Shown: piece after piece, positions 1 through 8,102 of the stretch
How positions within the stretch are numbered: the stretch's first letter is position 1
How the letters are laid out: every line of letters starts with the position of its first letter
Notes under the pieces: model-generated
The model's input: the letters and a program-made list of their open reading frames with translations, nothing else
Told to the model about the DNA's origin: nothing
Databases searched by the model: none
Source of the DNA: Actinomycetes bacterium
GTDB taxonomy: Bacteria; Actinomycetota; Acidimicrobiia; Acidimicrobiales; Bog-793
Direction: 5' to 3'
NCBI GenBank assembly: GCA_021796455.1
Contig: JAKACA010000006.1
Coordinates: 1 to 44,446 of the forward strand
DNA: 44,446 nt
Program-made: the position numbers and the translations under genes

Positions 1-597
1 CTCGATGGACAGATGCAGGCTCGGCGGCAGCGCTGCGCGGCCTTCGGACGCCATCGAGTCAAACCAGGACACGATGCTCGCGTCGTAGGCCGCAACGTGG
101 GCAAAGGCTGCACGCGCGAGTCGGCGCCTCGTTGGCGCCGTGACCTGTCCCTCCTGACCCATCTCGTCGAGCACCACCTCGTAGTCGGCCGGATCCACCA
201 CTACCGCAACGTGGTCATGGTTCTTCGCGGCCGCCCGGACCATTGCCGGGCCACCGATGTCGATCATCTCCACCGATGGGCTCGACCTGAAGGGGTAGAG
301 GTTGCAGACTACGACTTCGATCGGCTCGATCCCGAGCTGTCTCAGCTCGGCCACGTGCACAGGGTTGTCAGCCTCGGCGAGAATCCCGCCGTGGATCGCA
401 GGGTGGAGGGTCTTGACCCGCCCCGAGAGCATCTCCGGCGATCCCGTCACCTCCTCGACGCTCAGATGTGCGATGCCGGCCGCGAGCAGCACCTTCGAGG
501 TACCACCACTGGCGACGAGCTCGAAACCCAGCGAGACGAGACCTGTGGCGAGACGCTCCAGTCCCTTCTTGTCGAAGACGGACAAAAGTGCCCTCAT
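1..597 (-). CDS. purH: PurH, bifunctional AICAR transformylase / IMP cyclohydrolase (N-terminal part)
   Basis: PurH carries out the last two steps of IMP synthesis: formylation of AICAR with 10-formyl-THF, then ring closure. The reverse strand reads MRALLSVFDKKGLERLA, then the IMP cyclohydrolase (MGS-like) landmarks ELVASGGTSKVL, SGRVKTLHPAIHGGIL, CNLYPF and EMIDIGGPAMVRAAAKN. These are strongly conserved in the N-terminal domain. The frame stays open to the window edge, so about 199 residues are seen and the transformylase domain lies outside; this is why the ORF track omits it. The ATG overlaps the purN stop as ATGA, so the two are probably translationally coupled in a purine operon. The identification is firm and the start is well supported by the overlap. 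Confidence 0.95.
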   Translation of the reverse strand, partial: MRALLSVFDKKGLERLATGLVSLGFELVASGGTSKVLLAAGIAHLSVEEVTGSPEMLSGRVKTLHPAIHGGILAEADNPVHVAELRQLGIEPIEVVVCNLYPFRSSPSVEMIDIGGPAMVRAAAKNHDHVAVVVDPADYEVVLDEMGQEGQVTAPTRRRLARAAFAHVAAYDASIVSWFDSMASEGRAALPPSLHLSIE

Positions 598-1202
598 GAT
601 CCGCAGATGGCTCGCGCTTCGGACCGCTCGGTCGCCGCGGCGAGACTGGCGTGAGCGTCGAGCACAGCACGGATCACGGCAGGGTACAGGCCGTGCTCCA
701 CCGCCTTGATCCGGTCATGCAAGCTCTCGGCGGTGTCGCCGGGCAGCACAGCCACCGCCTCCTGGGCGAGGATCGGACCTTCGTCCACATCGAGGGTGGC
801 CTCGTGCACTGTGCATCCCGTGACGGTCACGCCGGCGACCAAGGCTTCCTCGACGGCGTGCCAACCCTTGAACGCAGGCAGCAACGACGGATGAGTGTTG
901 AGGATCCGACCGGGGTAGGCACGGTGAATTGAGGGGCCCAACACGGTTCCATAGCCTGCCATCGCCAGGATGTCGACGGCATAGCCGCTGAGTGTGTCGA
1001 CGACCGCGTCGGTAAAGCCATCGCGATCGAAGGAACCCGAGAAGCTCGAGCGCAAGACAGCTTCGACCGGTATTCCAGCAGCCAGGGCAACGCCCTCAGC
1101 TCCACATGGGCGGTCCACGACCACTACAGCCACTGGAATGCCATAAGCGATGATGGCTTCGAGCACCGTGCCCTTTCCCGAAGCAAGCACGGCGACACGC
1201 AC
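594..1202 (-). CDS. purN: PurN, phosphoribosylglycinamide formyltransferase
   Basis: PurN transfers a formyl group from 10-formyl-THF to GAR in de novo purine synthesis. The protein starts with VRVAVLASGKGT, matching the usual N-terminal strand and phosphate loop, although the common GSGTNL loop is GKGTVL here. The catalytic Asn and His lie in ILNTHPSLLPAFKG, and the catalytic Asp in TLDVDEGP. The ORF track begins at a GTG at 1301 (235 aa), but the extra 33 residues look non-homologous. The GTG at 1202 gives 202 aa, the usual family length. Neither start has a clear Shine-Dalgarno, so the exact start is uncertain. The gene is directly upstream of purH with a 4-nt overlap. Confidence 0.92.
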   Translation of the reverse strand: MRVAVLASGKGTVLEAIIAYGIPVAVVVVDRPCGAEGVALAAGIPVEAVLRSSFSGSFDRDGFTDAVVDTLSGYAVDILAMAGYGTVLGPSIHRAYPGRILNTHPSLLPAFKGWHAVEEALVAGVTVTGCTVHEATLDVDEGPILAQEAVAVLPGDTAESLHDRIKAVEHGLYPAVIRAVLDAHASLAAATERSEARAICGS

Positions 1203-1412
1203 GACCCGAACCGTACCAGTGTCGGCGGCTCGACTCGAAGACGTACGCGTCTTTGCGTTGCGGACCTCCTGGGCCGCGACAATGCGCACGATATAGTCCA
1301 CTTAGCGTAGCTAGATGACCACCATTAGTGGTAATCTTGGCTGAAACCGGGAGTGGAGGTCGGCCATGGCATCCCGTTGTTGGAGTTGGCGTGACGAGCA
1401 AGGAGTGCACCC
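1203..1412. promoter_or_regulatory. Divergent intergenic region between purN and the GWW-motif gene
   Basis: The purN-purH operon (minus) and the GWW-motif gene (plus) diverge here, so promoters for both are expected. A short inverted repeat, ACCAC-catta-GTGGT, lies at 1318-1332 and could be an operator, but five-base arms are weak evidence. The sequence is AT-richer than its surroundings around 1290-1340. I cannot fix a -10/-35 pair on either strand with confidence. The left part may be coding if purN starts at 1301. Confidence 0.35.
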
Positions 1413-2588
1413 CTGAGCGATGTCCCCTTGGGCGAGGGGTGGTGGATCGCCTCGGACGGAAAGTGGTACCCGGGCAGTACCCACCCCGACGCGCGCGCGA
1501 GAGGACTTGCTTCAGGCGATGGCGACAGCACCCCTACTGATGGCTGGTGGCAGGCATCGGACGGCAACTGGTACGCCCCCGAGCTCCACCCCGACAACAT
1601 CGCTGCCATCACTCTCTCTCGGCGAGCCTCGCCCCGCGCACCGGCGGGCATCGGTGGATCCCAAGCCGGACCCCCTGGTTATGCTCGGTCTCACGAGGGT
1701 GGCTCTGCGCTCGGCTCAGTGGGGCCTCTGCTCGCTGGCACTGGGACCGCCCTCGCGACCAACGGGACAGCCCCGCGCATGAACGGCTCGCGTAGCGCCA
1801 CTTCCTTGATGCCAGGACCCGCGAGCCCGGCGCCGCCGCGAGGACGACGGGACATCCCGTCGGGAGAGCAGGACTGCGGCCTCACGTACGCTGGCGACAA
1901 AGGACCGAGCTCTCTGGAGCGTCGCCACGGCCCGGCCGATCGGCGGGCTCCGCTACCTGACAGGCGCGATCGGACCGGGACCAGCCGAGATGCCGCGGAA
2001 CGGCAGAGACAGCCCGTGACCACTAGCGGCGTGCAACAAACGAGGGGCGATCTCGATCTGGAGCCTGCCCTCCTTCTCGGGGAGTGGGTACCCCCGGCTC
2101 CTTCCCCTGTGCCGATCCGCCCGCAGATCAGGACACCCTCCCGACCACAAGCCCCCAGCTATCGCAAGGCGCCGGCGGCGCCACGGGGGCAGCATCCAGA
2201 TCCTCGGTCGAACGGCGCTCGTTACCCATCGGCGCCGCTGCCCGGCCGGGCACCTGGCCAGGATGGGTTCGAGGAGTGGCTCCGAACCTTCTCCTTGGAT
2301 CAGCCGCAGAGAAGGACTCGACCGGCTCCGTCGTCCCAGCGGCTCATGGGAGTAGCTGACGTCCTCAACGGCGCCCGGCTGCCCGCCGGCGGCCCGACAT
2401 CGATCGTCCCGCGGGTCTCATCGCGCGAGGCCGACTTCTTTGTCATCAAGCCTGCTCGCAAGAAAGACCGCGCGACGCGATCGCCCGCGAGCTCGAAGCT
2501 GAGCGGTGCTCTCTTCGTCCTCGCGATAGTTGTCGTCCTCGCTGCCGTCGGCATCGCGGTCGTCTACATACATTCCCATCCCCACTGA
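1413..2588 (+). CDS. Uncharacterised protein with two GWWxASDGxWY motifs and a C-terminal membrane anchor
   Basis: Function unknown. The N-terminus has two copies of a tryptophan-rich motif: GEGWWIASDGKWYPG and, about 35 residues later, DGWWQASDGNWYAPELHP. I recall this motif near the N-termini of many Acidimicrobiia membrane or secreted proteins. The middle (about residues 60-330) is rich in Pro, Arg, Ser and Gly and looks disordered. The C-terminus has one hydrophobic segment (about 20 residues, ALFVLAIVVVLAAVGIAVVY) ending in HSHPH, suggesting a tail-anchored topology with most of the protein in the cytoplasm. The ORF track starts at TTG 1428. An in-frame CTG at 1413 lies 7 nt after AGGAG and gives MSDVPLGEGWW, so I prefer it. 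The gene is isolated on the plus strand and converges on ilvA. Confidence 0.7.
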   Translation: MSDVPLGEGWWIASDGKWYPGSTHPDARARGLASGDGDSTPTDGWWQASDGNWYAPELHPDNIAAITLSRRASPRAPAGIGGSQAGPPGYARSHEGGSALGSVGPLLAGTGTALATNGTAPRMNGSRSATSLMPGPASPAPPRGRRDIPSGEQDCGLTYAGDKGPSSLERRHGPADRRAPLPDRRDRTGTSRDAAERQRQPVTTSGVQQTRGDLDLEPALLLGEWVPPAPSPVPIRPQIRTPSRPQAPSYRKAPAAPRGQHPDPRSNGARYPSAPLPGRAPGQDGFEEWLRTFSLDQPQRRTRPAPSSQRLMGVADVLNGARLPAGGPTSIVPRVSSREADFFVIKPARKKDRATRSPASSKLSGALFVLAIVVVLAAVGIAVVYIHSHPH

Positions 2589-2612
2589 GGATGCGGTCAC
2601 TGGCTCGGCGCC

Positions 2613-3887
2613 TTACGGCTCGTCCTCGACCGCAAAGGCATGACCCACCCGATCGACGTCGAAGCCCTCGGCGCGCGCCTCGCGTATGACCAAAGCCGCA
2701 TGAGCCGGGTTGCGCGTCTCGAGGACGAGCTGGACGCCGTTCTCCCTTACGTGCAGGTCAAAACCCTCCCGCAGGTGGTCCACCTCGAGCAGGTTGGCAC
2801 CGGAGGCCCCGAGGCGCGTCAGCAGGCGAGCGAGTTGGCCGGGACGGTCTGACATCCTGGCAAAGAGGACGAGGCGCCGGCCACAGCGCGTCTCGTGCCG
2901 TCGGATCGCGTCGAGGAGCAGTCCGGTATCCACGTTGCCGCCCGACAGCACGACAGCCGTCGTGCCCCCCTCGGTCGGCATCGTGACCCGGCGGGAAGCG
3001 ACCGCCGCGGCACCGACAGCTCCAGCGCCCTCGACGAGAAGCTTGGCTCGCTCAAGGAGGAGCACCATCGCATCGGCGATCTCGTCCTCTCCGACCGTCA
3101 CGATGTCGTCGACGAACTTCGCGACAAGCGGAAGAGTCAGCTCGCCCGGGCGTCGGACGGAGATCCCGTCGGCGAGTGTCGGATCCGCCGTCACCTCGAC
3201 CGTTCGGCCCTGCGCGATCGACGCCGGAAAGGGAGCGACGCTGGCCGCTTGGACCGCCACCACCGCTACGGACGGATTGAGTGACTTCACGGCGAGCGCG
3301 ACCCCGGCTGCGAGGCCGCCGCCTCCGAGCGGCACCACGACAAGAGCCAGATCGGCGATGTCCTCGACGAGCTCGAGGCCGAGGGAGCCCTGACCGGCGA
3401 TGACAGCAGGATCGTCGAAGGGGTGAACGAGCACCTTGCCCGTCTCGAGGACGCGCGCACGGGCGAGCTCCAGGCACTCGTCGATGCCGTCGCCGCCGAG
3501 ATGGACCTGGGCTCCATACGCGATGGTCGCTTCCGACTTCGCGATCGAGGCCGTCGCCGGCATGAAGACCTCACAAGAGATCCCGAGCTGAGCGGCGACG
3601 AACGCGGCCGCCTGGGCGTGGTTGCCCGCGCTTGCGACGACGATCCCCGCGCCGGCGCCTGGCCCCAAGATCGCGAGCTTGTTTGCAACTCCACGGACCT
3701 TGAACGAACCTGTCCTTTGGAGGTTCTCGGCCTTGAACACGACGCGCGAGCCGGCTTCCTGGCTGAGTCCGCGGGAATTGAAGACAGGCGTGCGCAGCGC
3801 CACCCGTTCGACCTGGGCGCGCGCCGCTCTGACATCGGCCAAGGTCACCGAGTCACCCCGACGCGCGGCGCCTGCGGCCTCGCTCAT
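2613..3887 (-). CDS. ilvA: Threonine dehydratase (threonine ammonia-lyase) with C-terminal ACT-like domain
   Basis: This PLP enzyme deaminates threonine to 2-oxobutanoate, the first step to isoleucine. The PLP lysine is in TGSFKVRG, the phosphate-binding glycine loop is VPLGGGGLAAG, and VASAGNHAQA is the conserved Asn/His motif. After the catalytic domain (about residues 25-330) an ACT-like segment follows (LVLFARMSDRPGQLARLLTR), as in the medium-length form with one regulatory domain, so feedback control by a branched-chain amino acid is possible. The ORF track start at 3914 would overlap sucD; the ATG at 3887 (424 aa) leaves a short gap and fits the family N-terminus better. Neither start has a strong Shine-Dalgarno. 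The product 2-oxobutanoate can feed propionyl-CoA, which connects loosely with the mutase subunit upstream. Catabolic and biosynthetic roles cannot be told apart here. Confidence 0.9.
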   Translation of the reverse strand: MSEAAGAARRGDSVTLADVRAARAQVERVALRTPVFNSRGLSQEAGSRVVFKAENLQRTGSFKVRGVANKLAILGPGAGAGIVVASAGNHAQAAAFVAAQLGISCEVFMPATASIAKSEATIAYGAQVHLGGDGIDECLELARARVLETGKVLVHPFDDPAVIAGQGSLGLELVEDIADLALVVVPLGGGGLAAGVALAVKSLNPSVAVVAVQAASVAPFPASIAQGRTVEVTADPTLADGISVRRPGELTLPLVAKFVDDIVTVGEDEIADAMVLLLERAKLLVEGAGAVGAAAVASRRVTMPTEGGTTAVVLSGGNVDTGLLLDAIRRHETRCGRRLVLFARMSDRPGQLARLLTRLGASGANLLEVDHLREGFDLHVRENGVQLVLETRNPAHAALVIREARAEGFDVDRVGHAFAVEDEP

Positions 3888-3900
3888 CGCGGGCTCATCG

Positions 3901-4800
3901 TCAGGACCTCGCATCCTTCAGTCGGCGAACTACGTCGACCATGAGCTCACCCGCCTCGGTCGGGTTCTGCCCGACGACGACACCGGCGCCGACGAGGGCC
4001 TCGATCTTGGCTTTCGCTGTTCCCTTCGAGCCTGAGACGATCGCGCCGGCGTGTCCCATCCTGCGCCCTTCGGGCGCGGTCACGCCAGCAATGTACGCAA
4101 CGACCGGCTTCGTCATGTGAGCAGCTATGTAGTCGGCGGCGCGCTCCTCCCCGTCGCCCCCGATCTCGCCGATCATCATGACGGCCTGAGTCTCCTCATC
4201 GGCCTGGAAAGCCTCGAGGACGTCTACAAATGTCGTCCCCGGGACCGGATCGCCCCCGATGCCTACACAGGTGGTCTGGCCGATGCCCTTACGGGAGAGC
4301 TCGTGAAGTGCCTGATAGGTCAAAGTGCCCGAACGGCTGACAATCCCGACCGGGCCACCGCCAAGCGCGATATCGCCTGCAGTTATCCCGATGTTGCACC
4401 TTCCCGGTGAGATGACGCCGGGACAGTTCGGCCCGATCAGCCGAGTCCGGGGAAACTCCCGGCGGAGGCGAGCTGCTACGAGCGCCTCGTCCTTCGCGGG
4501 GATGTGCTCGGTGATGCACACGACGAGGCCGACTCCCGCCGCGGCGCAGTCGAGGATCGCTTCTGAGGCTGCCCTCGGGGGCACCACCACGAAAGCCGCA
4601 TCGGCCCCTTCGCGCGACAGTGCCTGCGCGACGGTGTCGTACACGGGTATGCCTTCGACATCCTGTCCGCCCTTGCCCGGGGTGACGCCGGCGACGACCT
4701 TTGTGCCATAGTCCCGGTTCCTCAGACCGTGGAACCGCCCCTGACTCCCGGTCAGCCCCAGCACGATGACCCGCGTGCTCTCGTCGACGAAGATGCTCAC
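3901..4800 (-). CDS. sucD: Succinyl-CoA ligase alpha subunit
   Basis: SucD with SucC interconverts succinyl-CoA and succinate with formation of a nucleoside triphosphate, in the TCA cycle. The N-terminal Rossmann CoA-binding domain starts with RVIVLGLTGSQGRFH. GPNCPGVISPG is conserved in the family. The phosphohistidine loop is GHAGAIVSGSKGTAKAK near residue 250. The length of 299 aa is typical. Its ATG overlaps the sucC stop by 4 nt, as expected for equal expression of the two subunits. ilvA follows closely, so it may be read on the same transcript. Confidence 0.96.
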   Translation of the reverse strand: MSIFVDESTRVIVLGLTGSQGRFHGLRNRDYGTKVVAGVTPGKGGQDVEGIPVYDTVAQALSREGADAAFVVVPPRAASEAILDCAAAGVGLVVCITEHIPAKDEALVAARLRREFPRTRLIGPNCPGVISPGRCNIGITAGDIALGGGPVGIVSRSGTLTYQALHELSRKGIGQTTCVGIGGDPVPGTTFVDVLEAFQADEETQAVMMIGEIGGDGEERAADYIAAHMTKPVVAYIAGVTAPEGRRMGHAGAIVSGSKGTAKAKIEALVGAGVVVGQNPTEAGELMVDVVRRLKDARS

Positions 4801-5945
4801 CGCCGTTCTCCTGCGATCTCGACTGCTCTCTTCGCGGCGCTGATCATGGAGAGCTCCGGGATCACCCCGGCGGGTCTGCGGTCATCGAGAATCTTCCTCG
4901 CCTCGGTGGAGTTGGTGCCGTCGAGTCGCAGCACTATGGGCGACGAGAGCTTGACTTCCTCGATGGCTCTGAGAATGCCGCGGGCGACGTCGTCACAGCG
5001 CACAATTCCCCCGAAGATGTTGACGAGGATCACCTGCACGTTCGGATCGGTGTTTATCACCTCGAGAGCGTCTGCCATCACGTCCGCGTTGGCACCGCCG
5101 CCGATATCGAGAAAGTTGGCGGCGCCACCGCCGACCTGGTTGACGACATCGAGGGTTGACATTGCCAACCCGGCACCGTTGGCGATGATTCCGACCGACC
5201 CATCAAGGCCGATGTACTGGAGGCCCCTTTCTCGCGCGAGACGCTCGCGGGGGTCGACGTCTCCGATCTCCTCGAGCGCTGACCACTCGGGGTGACGAAA
5301 CGCCGCATCGTCGTCCAAGGTGACCTTGGCGTCGAGCGCAAGCACCTGACCGCCGGCGGTGAGGACGAGCGGGTTGATCTCAACCAGATCGGCGTCGCCC
5401 TCGACATAGCAGCGGTAGAGATCCACAAGGACGGCGGCGACCTGCTCGACCGCGCGGGGATCCAGCCCGGCGCGGCCCGCGAGCTGTCTGGCAGCGTCGT
5501 GATCGAGCCCGTCGAGCGGGTCGACGTGCATCGACACAATCGCCTGGGGATCGGTCGCGGCGACCTGCTCGATGTCGATCCCCCCCCGCGCGGAGACAAT
5601 AGCCACGTGCTTCTTCGCGGCCCGATCAAGAGTGAAGCTCGCGTAGTACTCGGCCGCAATGTCGGTGGCACTCTCCACCCAGAGGCGGCGGACCTTGTGG
5701 CCGCCTATTGCGAGCCCGAGGATTTCCGATGCGTAATGCCGTGTCTCTATCTCGTCAGCCGCGAGCTTGACGCCGCCGGCCTTCCCACGGCCGCCCACTT
5801 GCACCTGGGCCTTCACGACAACCGGGTAGCCGATCTCGCCCGCCGCCGCGACGGCCTCCTCGACCGTGTCGGCTACGCGCCCATCTGAGACGGGGATGCC
5901 GTAGCGCGCGAAGTACTGCTTACCTTGGTACTCGACCAGATCCAC
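4797..5945 (-). CDS. sucC: Succinyl-CoA ligase beta subunit
   Basis: SucC is the nucleotide-binding ATP-grasp subunit of succinyl-CoA synthetase. It begins MDLVEYQGKQYFARYGIPV, has KAQVQVGGRGKAGGVK in the ATP-grasp domain, LVEINPL as the metal/nucleotide motif, and the C-terminal domain with GSVGIIANGAGLAMSTLD and VNIFGGIVRCDDVA. The length of 382 aa is usual. The start is GTG, preceded by GGAGG at a good distance. sucD follows with an ATGA overlap. The gene lies 64 nt downstream of the B12-binding mutase subunit on the same strand. Confidence 0.96.
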   Translation of the reverse strand: MDLVEYQGKQYFARYGIPVSDGRVADTVEEAVAAAGEIGYPVVVKAQVQVGGRGKAGGVKLAADEIETRHYASEILGLAIGGHKVRRLWVESATDIAAEYYASFTLDRAAKKHVAIVSARGGIDIEQVAATDPQAIVSMHVDPLDGLDHDAARQLAGRAGLDPRAVEQVAAVLVDLYRCYVEGDADLVEINPLVLTAGGQVLALDAKVTLDDDAAFRHPEWSALEEIGDVDPRERLARERGLQYIGLDGSVGIIANGAGLAMSTLDVVNQVGGGAANFLDIGGGANADVMADALEVINTDPNVQVILVNIFGGIVRCDDVARGILRAIEEVKLSSPIVLRLDGTNSTEARKILDDRRPAGVIPELSMISAAKRAVEIAGERR

Positions 5946-6009
5946 CGAGGCTGCCCTCCGTCCTTATGTGTGTGTCGTGCGACTTGATCGTCCATGCTCG
6001 CCGTAGCCT

Positions 6010-6447
6010 TCACTCTCCGGTGGCTGGTTCTTCTTCGGCCTCCCCGTGCTCTCTCGCGTCGAGAGCCGCCTCCAGCCACTGTGCTATCTCGGGCAACGGC
6101 GCACCTGGCGTGAACACTGCCGCCACGCCTGCTTGCTCGAGCACCGCGATGTCGGCGTCGGGGATGATCCCGCCGCAGATGACAAGGACGTCGTCAAGGC
6201 CCTCTGCCCGCAACCGCTCGATCACCTTGGGCACGAGAGTCAGATGCGCACCGGAAAGCAGCGAGAGCCCGACCGCATCGGCATCCTCCTGGAGCACGGC
6301 TTGGACCACCTGCTCGGGCGTCTGGTGGAGACCCGTGTAGATGACCTCGAAACCAGCGTCACGCAGCGCGCGGGCTATCACCTTTGCTCCGCGGTCATGC
6401 CCATCGAGGCCGGGTTTCGCGACGACGACGCGGTATCGACGTTCCAT
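6010..6447 (-). CDS. B12-binding small subunit of an acyl-CoA mutase (methylmalonyl-CoA mutase type)
   Basis: This is a stand-alone cobalamin-binding domain of 145 aa, matching the C-terminal domain of methylmalonyl-CoA mutase. It has the base-off B12 signature [12 protein letters not shown] (DxHxxG), then GLSLLSGAH (SxL) and [11 protein letters not shown] (GG). Such subunits pair with a separate catalytic large subunit, not in this window. The position directly before sucC-sucD suggests propionyl-CoA to methylmalonyl-CoA to succinyl-CoA metabolism. Other acyl-CoA mutases (isobutyryl-CoA or ethylmalonyl-CoA) use near-identical small subunits, so the substrate is inferred. The tail after residue 130 is acidic ([13 protein letters not shown]). 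Confidence 0.88.
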   Translation of the reverse strand: MERRYRVVVAKPGLDGHDRGAKVIARALRDAGFEVIYTGLHQTPEQVVQAVLQEDADAVGLSLLSGAHLTLVPKVIERLRAEGLDDVLVICGGIIPDADIAVLEQAGVAAVFTPGAPLPEIAQWLEAALDAREHGEAEEEPATGE

Positions 6448-6538
6448 GCCCGGCTGATGCTACCCATACTGGCGGCTTCGCGGAGCCAAGCACCAGCATC
6501 CGGGCATCTCGCTCGTGTGACCAGTACGATCCCAGGCA
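6448..6538. promoter_or_regulatory. Divergent intergenic region (mutase subunit / membrane glycosyltransferase-like gene)
   Basis: These 91 nt separate two divergent genes and must hold, or overlap, both promoters. I see candidate -10 elements (TACGAT near 6526 on plus; TATGGG or TAGCAT on minus) but no convincing -35 partner for either, so no specific promoter is called. Confidence 0.3.
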
Positions 6539-8092
6539 GTGCGCCGACGATCCGATACCGGGGTGTGGTGGGCCAGCCCGCACCTGGCCGGTTTCCTCGC
6601 CCTAGTACCGACCGTCGTCGGCATCTTCCTCATCATCCATGAGCTCACCCTGCACGACGTCATCGGCGGAGTGACCCTCCAGCAGGGGGGCGTCAACTTC
6701 GCCTCCTCAGTGGCGTTGTCCAAAGGACAGCTCCCTTACGAGAACTTCGCGCTGACCCAGCCCCCTGGCATGAGCATTCTCCTTCTCCCCTTCGCCTGGG
6801 CCGCGCACACGAATGGATCGACTGCGCTTGACGCGGCGAGAGGCCTCACGGCCGTCGTGGCCGTCGTCGACGTCTTCCTCGTCGCATATATGGCCAGGTT
6901 CCACGGGATCGCTAGCACCATCGTCGCCGGAGTCCTGTTCGCGACGTTTCCGAACGCTTTCTATGCCACCTCGTCGGTCATGCTCGAGCCATACCTGCTC
7001 CTGCTCTGCCTGCTCGCCTTCCAGGCCGCATTCGTGCAAGGTGAGCTGGCGGCAGGCGGCAGGCTCGTGCTCGCCGGCGCGCTCGTCGGAGTCGCGATAG
7101 CGATCAAGCCCTGGGCGATCATCCCAGCCATCGTGCTGCTCGCGTGTGGGGCCGTCCGCTGGCGCCAGGCCCTTGCTCGCCTCGTCGGCGGCCTCGTCAT
7201 CGGAATCGGGGTGCCCTGCATCTTCTTCCTGCTCGCGTCGCCGAGCGCTTTCATCCGAGACGTCGTCCAGGCGGAGCTGAGCACTGGGAGCGGCCACGGC
7301 GCTCCGACCGGGCTGAAAGGACGCCTCGCTGAGATCCTCGGGCTCGGCTCACCTCTCGGCCTCTCACATCCCGGTGATCTCGCCGTCGGGATCGGCGCCC
7401 TGCTCGTCGTCGTGATCATCGCCACGGTCGCAAGCCATGTCTCGACCTCGACCATGCTCGACTGGGCCCTGCTCGCCACCGTCGTCGGGCTCAGCGCGAT
7501 CGCGATCGTGCCCCAGCACCTGCCCGAGGCTTACACGTATTTCCTGGCGGGTTTCGCCCTCGTGCTCATAGGCAATTGCGTCGGGAGCCTGCTCGCCGTG
7601 CTGGCGTCGTTCCCCGTCGGCAGTGGTGACCTCACATCTACGACCGCCGGGGGCATGACCATCGTCTGCGTGGCGGCGATGATAGCCGTGGTGTCTGTGG
7701 GGGTGCCGAAAGAGACCAGCTTCTGGCGCTCGTACTTCCTCGCGAACGGCACGAACCCCGCCAAGGTGATCGATGCCGCCGTCCCGAACGGAGCCTGCGT
7801 GGTGTCGAACAACCCCGAAGCGCTCATCATCGCCGACCGCTTCGCGAGCCTGCCGCCTGGATGCCCCTTCGTCGTCGACCCAGGCGGGATAGGCGCGCTG
7901 GCCCCCACGCCGGCTGCATCTGTCGCGAGCTGGGAGAGCCTACTCTCGCAGGCCCGCTACCTCGTCATAGCTCCTGGCTCACCGAGGATTCTGCTCTCGG
8001 CCGCCTTGCAGGCCTACGTCGGCCGCCGGTTTTCCATCCTGCACGACGCCCAGTACCAGATCTACTTGAGCAACAGCACTTCCACGCCCTGA
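6539..8092 (+). CDS. Polytopic membrane protein resembling GT-C (family 39-like) glycosyltransferases
   Basis: The 517-aa protein has about ten hydrophobic segments separated by short loops, and a C-terminal soluble domain from about residue 385. The first outer loop ends in KGQLPYENFALTQPPG, close to the GxxPYxDF...PPG signature of lipid-linked-sugar transferases of the PMT/ArnT type. The acidic residue usually found early in that loop is not obvious (GGVTLQQGGVNFASS), so catalytic activity is not assured. A likely role is transfer of a sugar from a polyprenyl carrier to a surface glycan or protein; donor and acceptor are unknown. The start is GTG with a weak ribosome site. The gene stands alone on the plus strand and converges on pcrA with a 10-nt gap. 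Confidence 0.62.
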   Translation: MRRRSDTGVWWASPHLAGFLALVPTVVGIFLIIHELTLHDVIGGVTLQQGGVNFASSVALSKGQLPYENFALTQPPGMSILLLPFAWAAHTNGSTALDAARGLTAVVAVVDVFLVAYMARFHGIASTIVAGVLFATFPNAFYATSSVMLEPYLLLLCLLAFQAAFVQGELAAGGRLVLAGALVGVAIAIKPWAIIPAIVLLACGAVRWRQALARLVGGLVIGIGVPCIFFLLASPSAFIRDVVQAELSTGSGHGAPTGLKGRLAEILGLGSPLGLSHPGDLAVGIGALLVVVIIATVASHVSTSTMLDWALLATVVGLSAIAIVPQHLPEAYTYFLAGFALVLIGNCVGSLLAVLASFPVGSGDLTSTTAGGMTIVCVAAMIAVVSVGVPKETSFWRSYFLANGTNPAKVIDAAVPNGACVVSNNPEALIIADRFASLPPGCPFVVDPGGIGALAPTPAASVASWESLLSQARYLVIAPGSPRILLSAALQAYVGRRFSILHDAQYQIYLSNSTSTP

Positions 8093-8102
8093 GACTCGGT
8101 GG

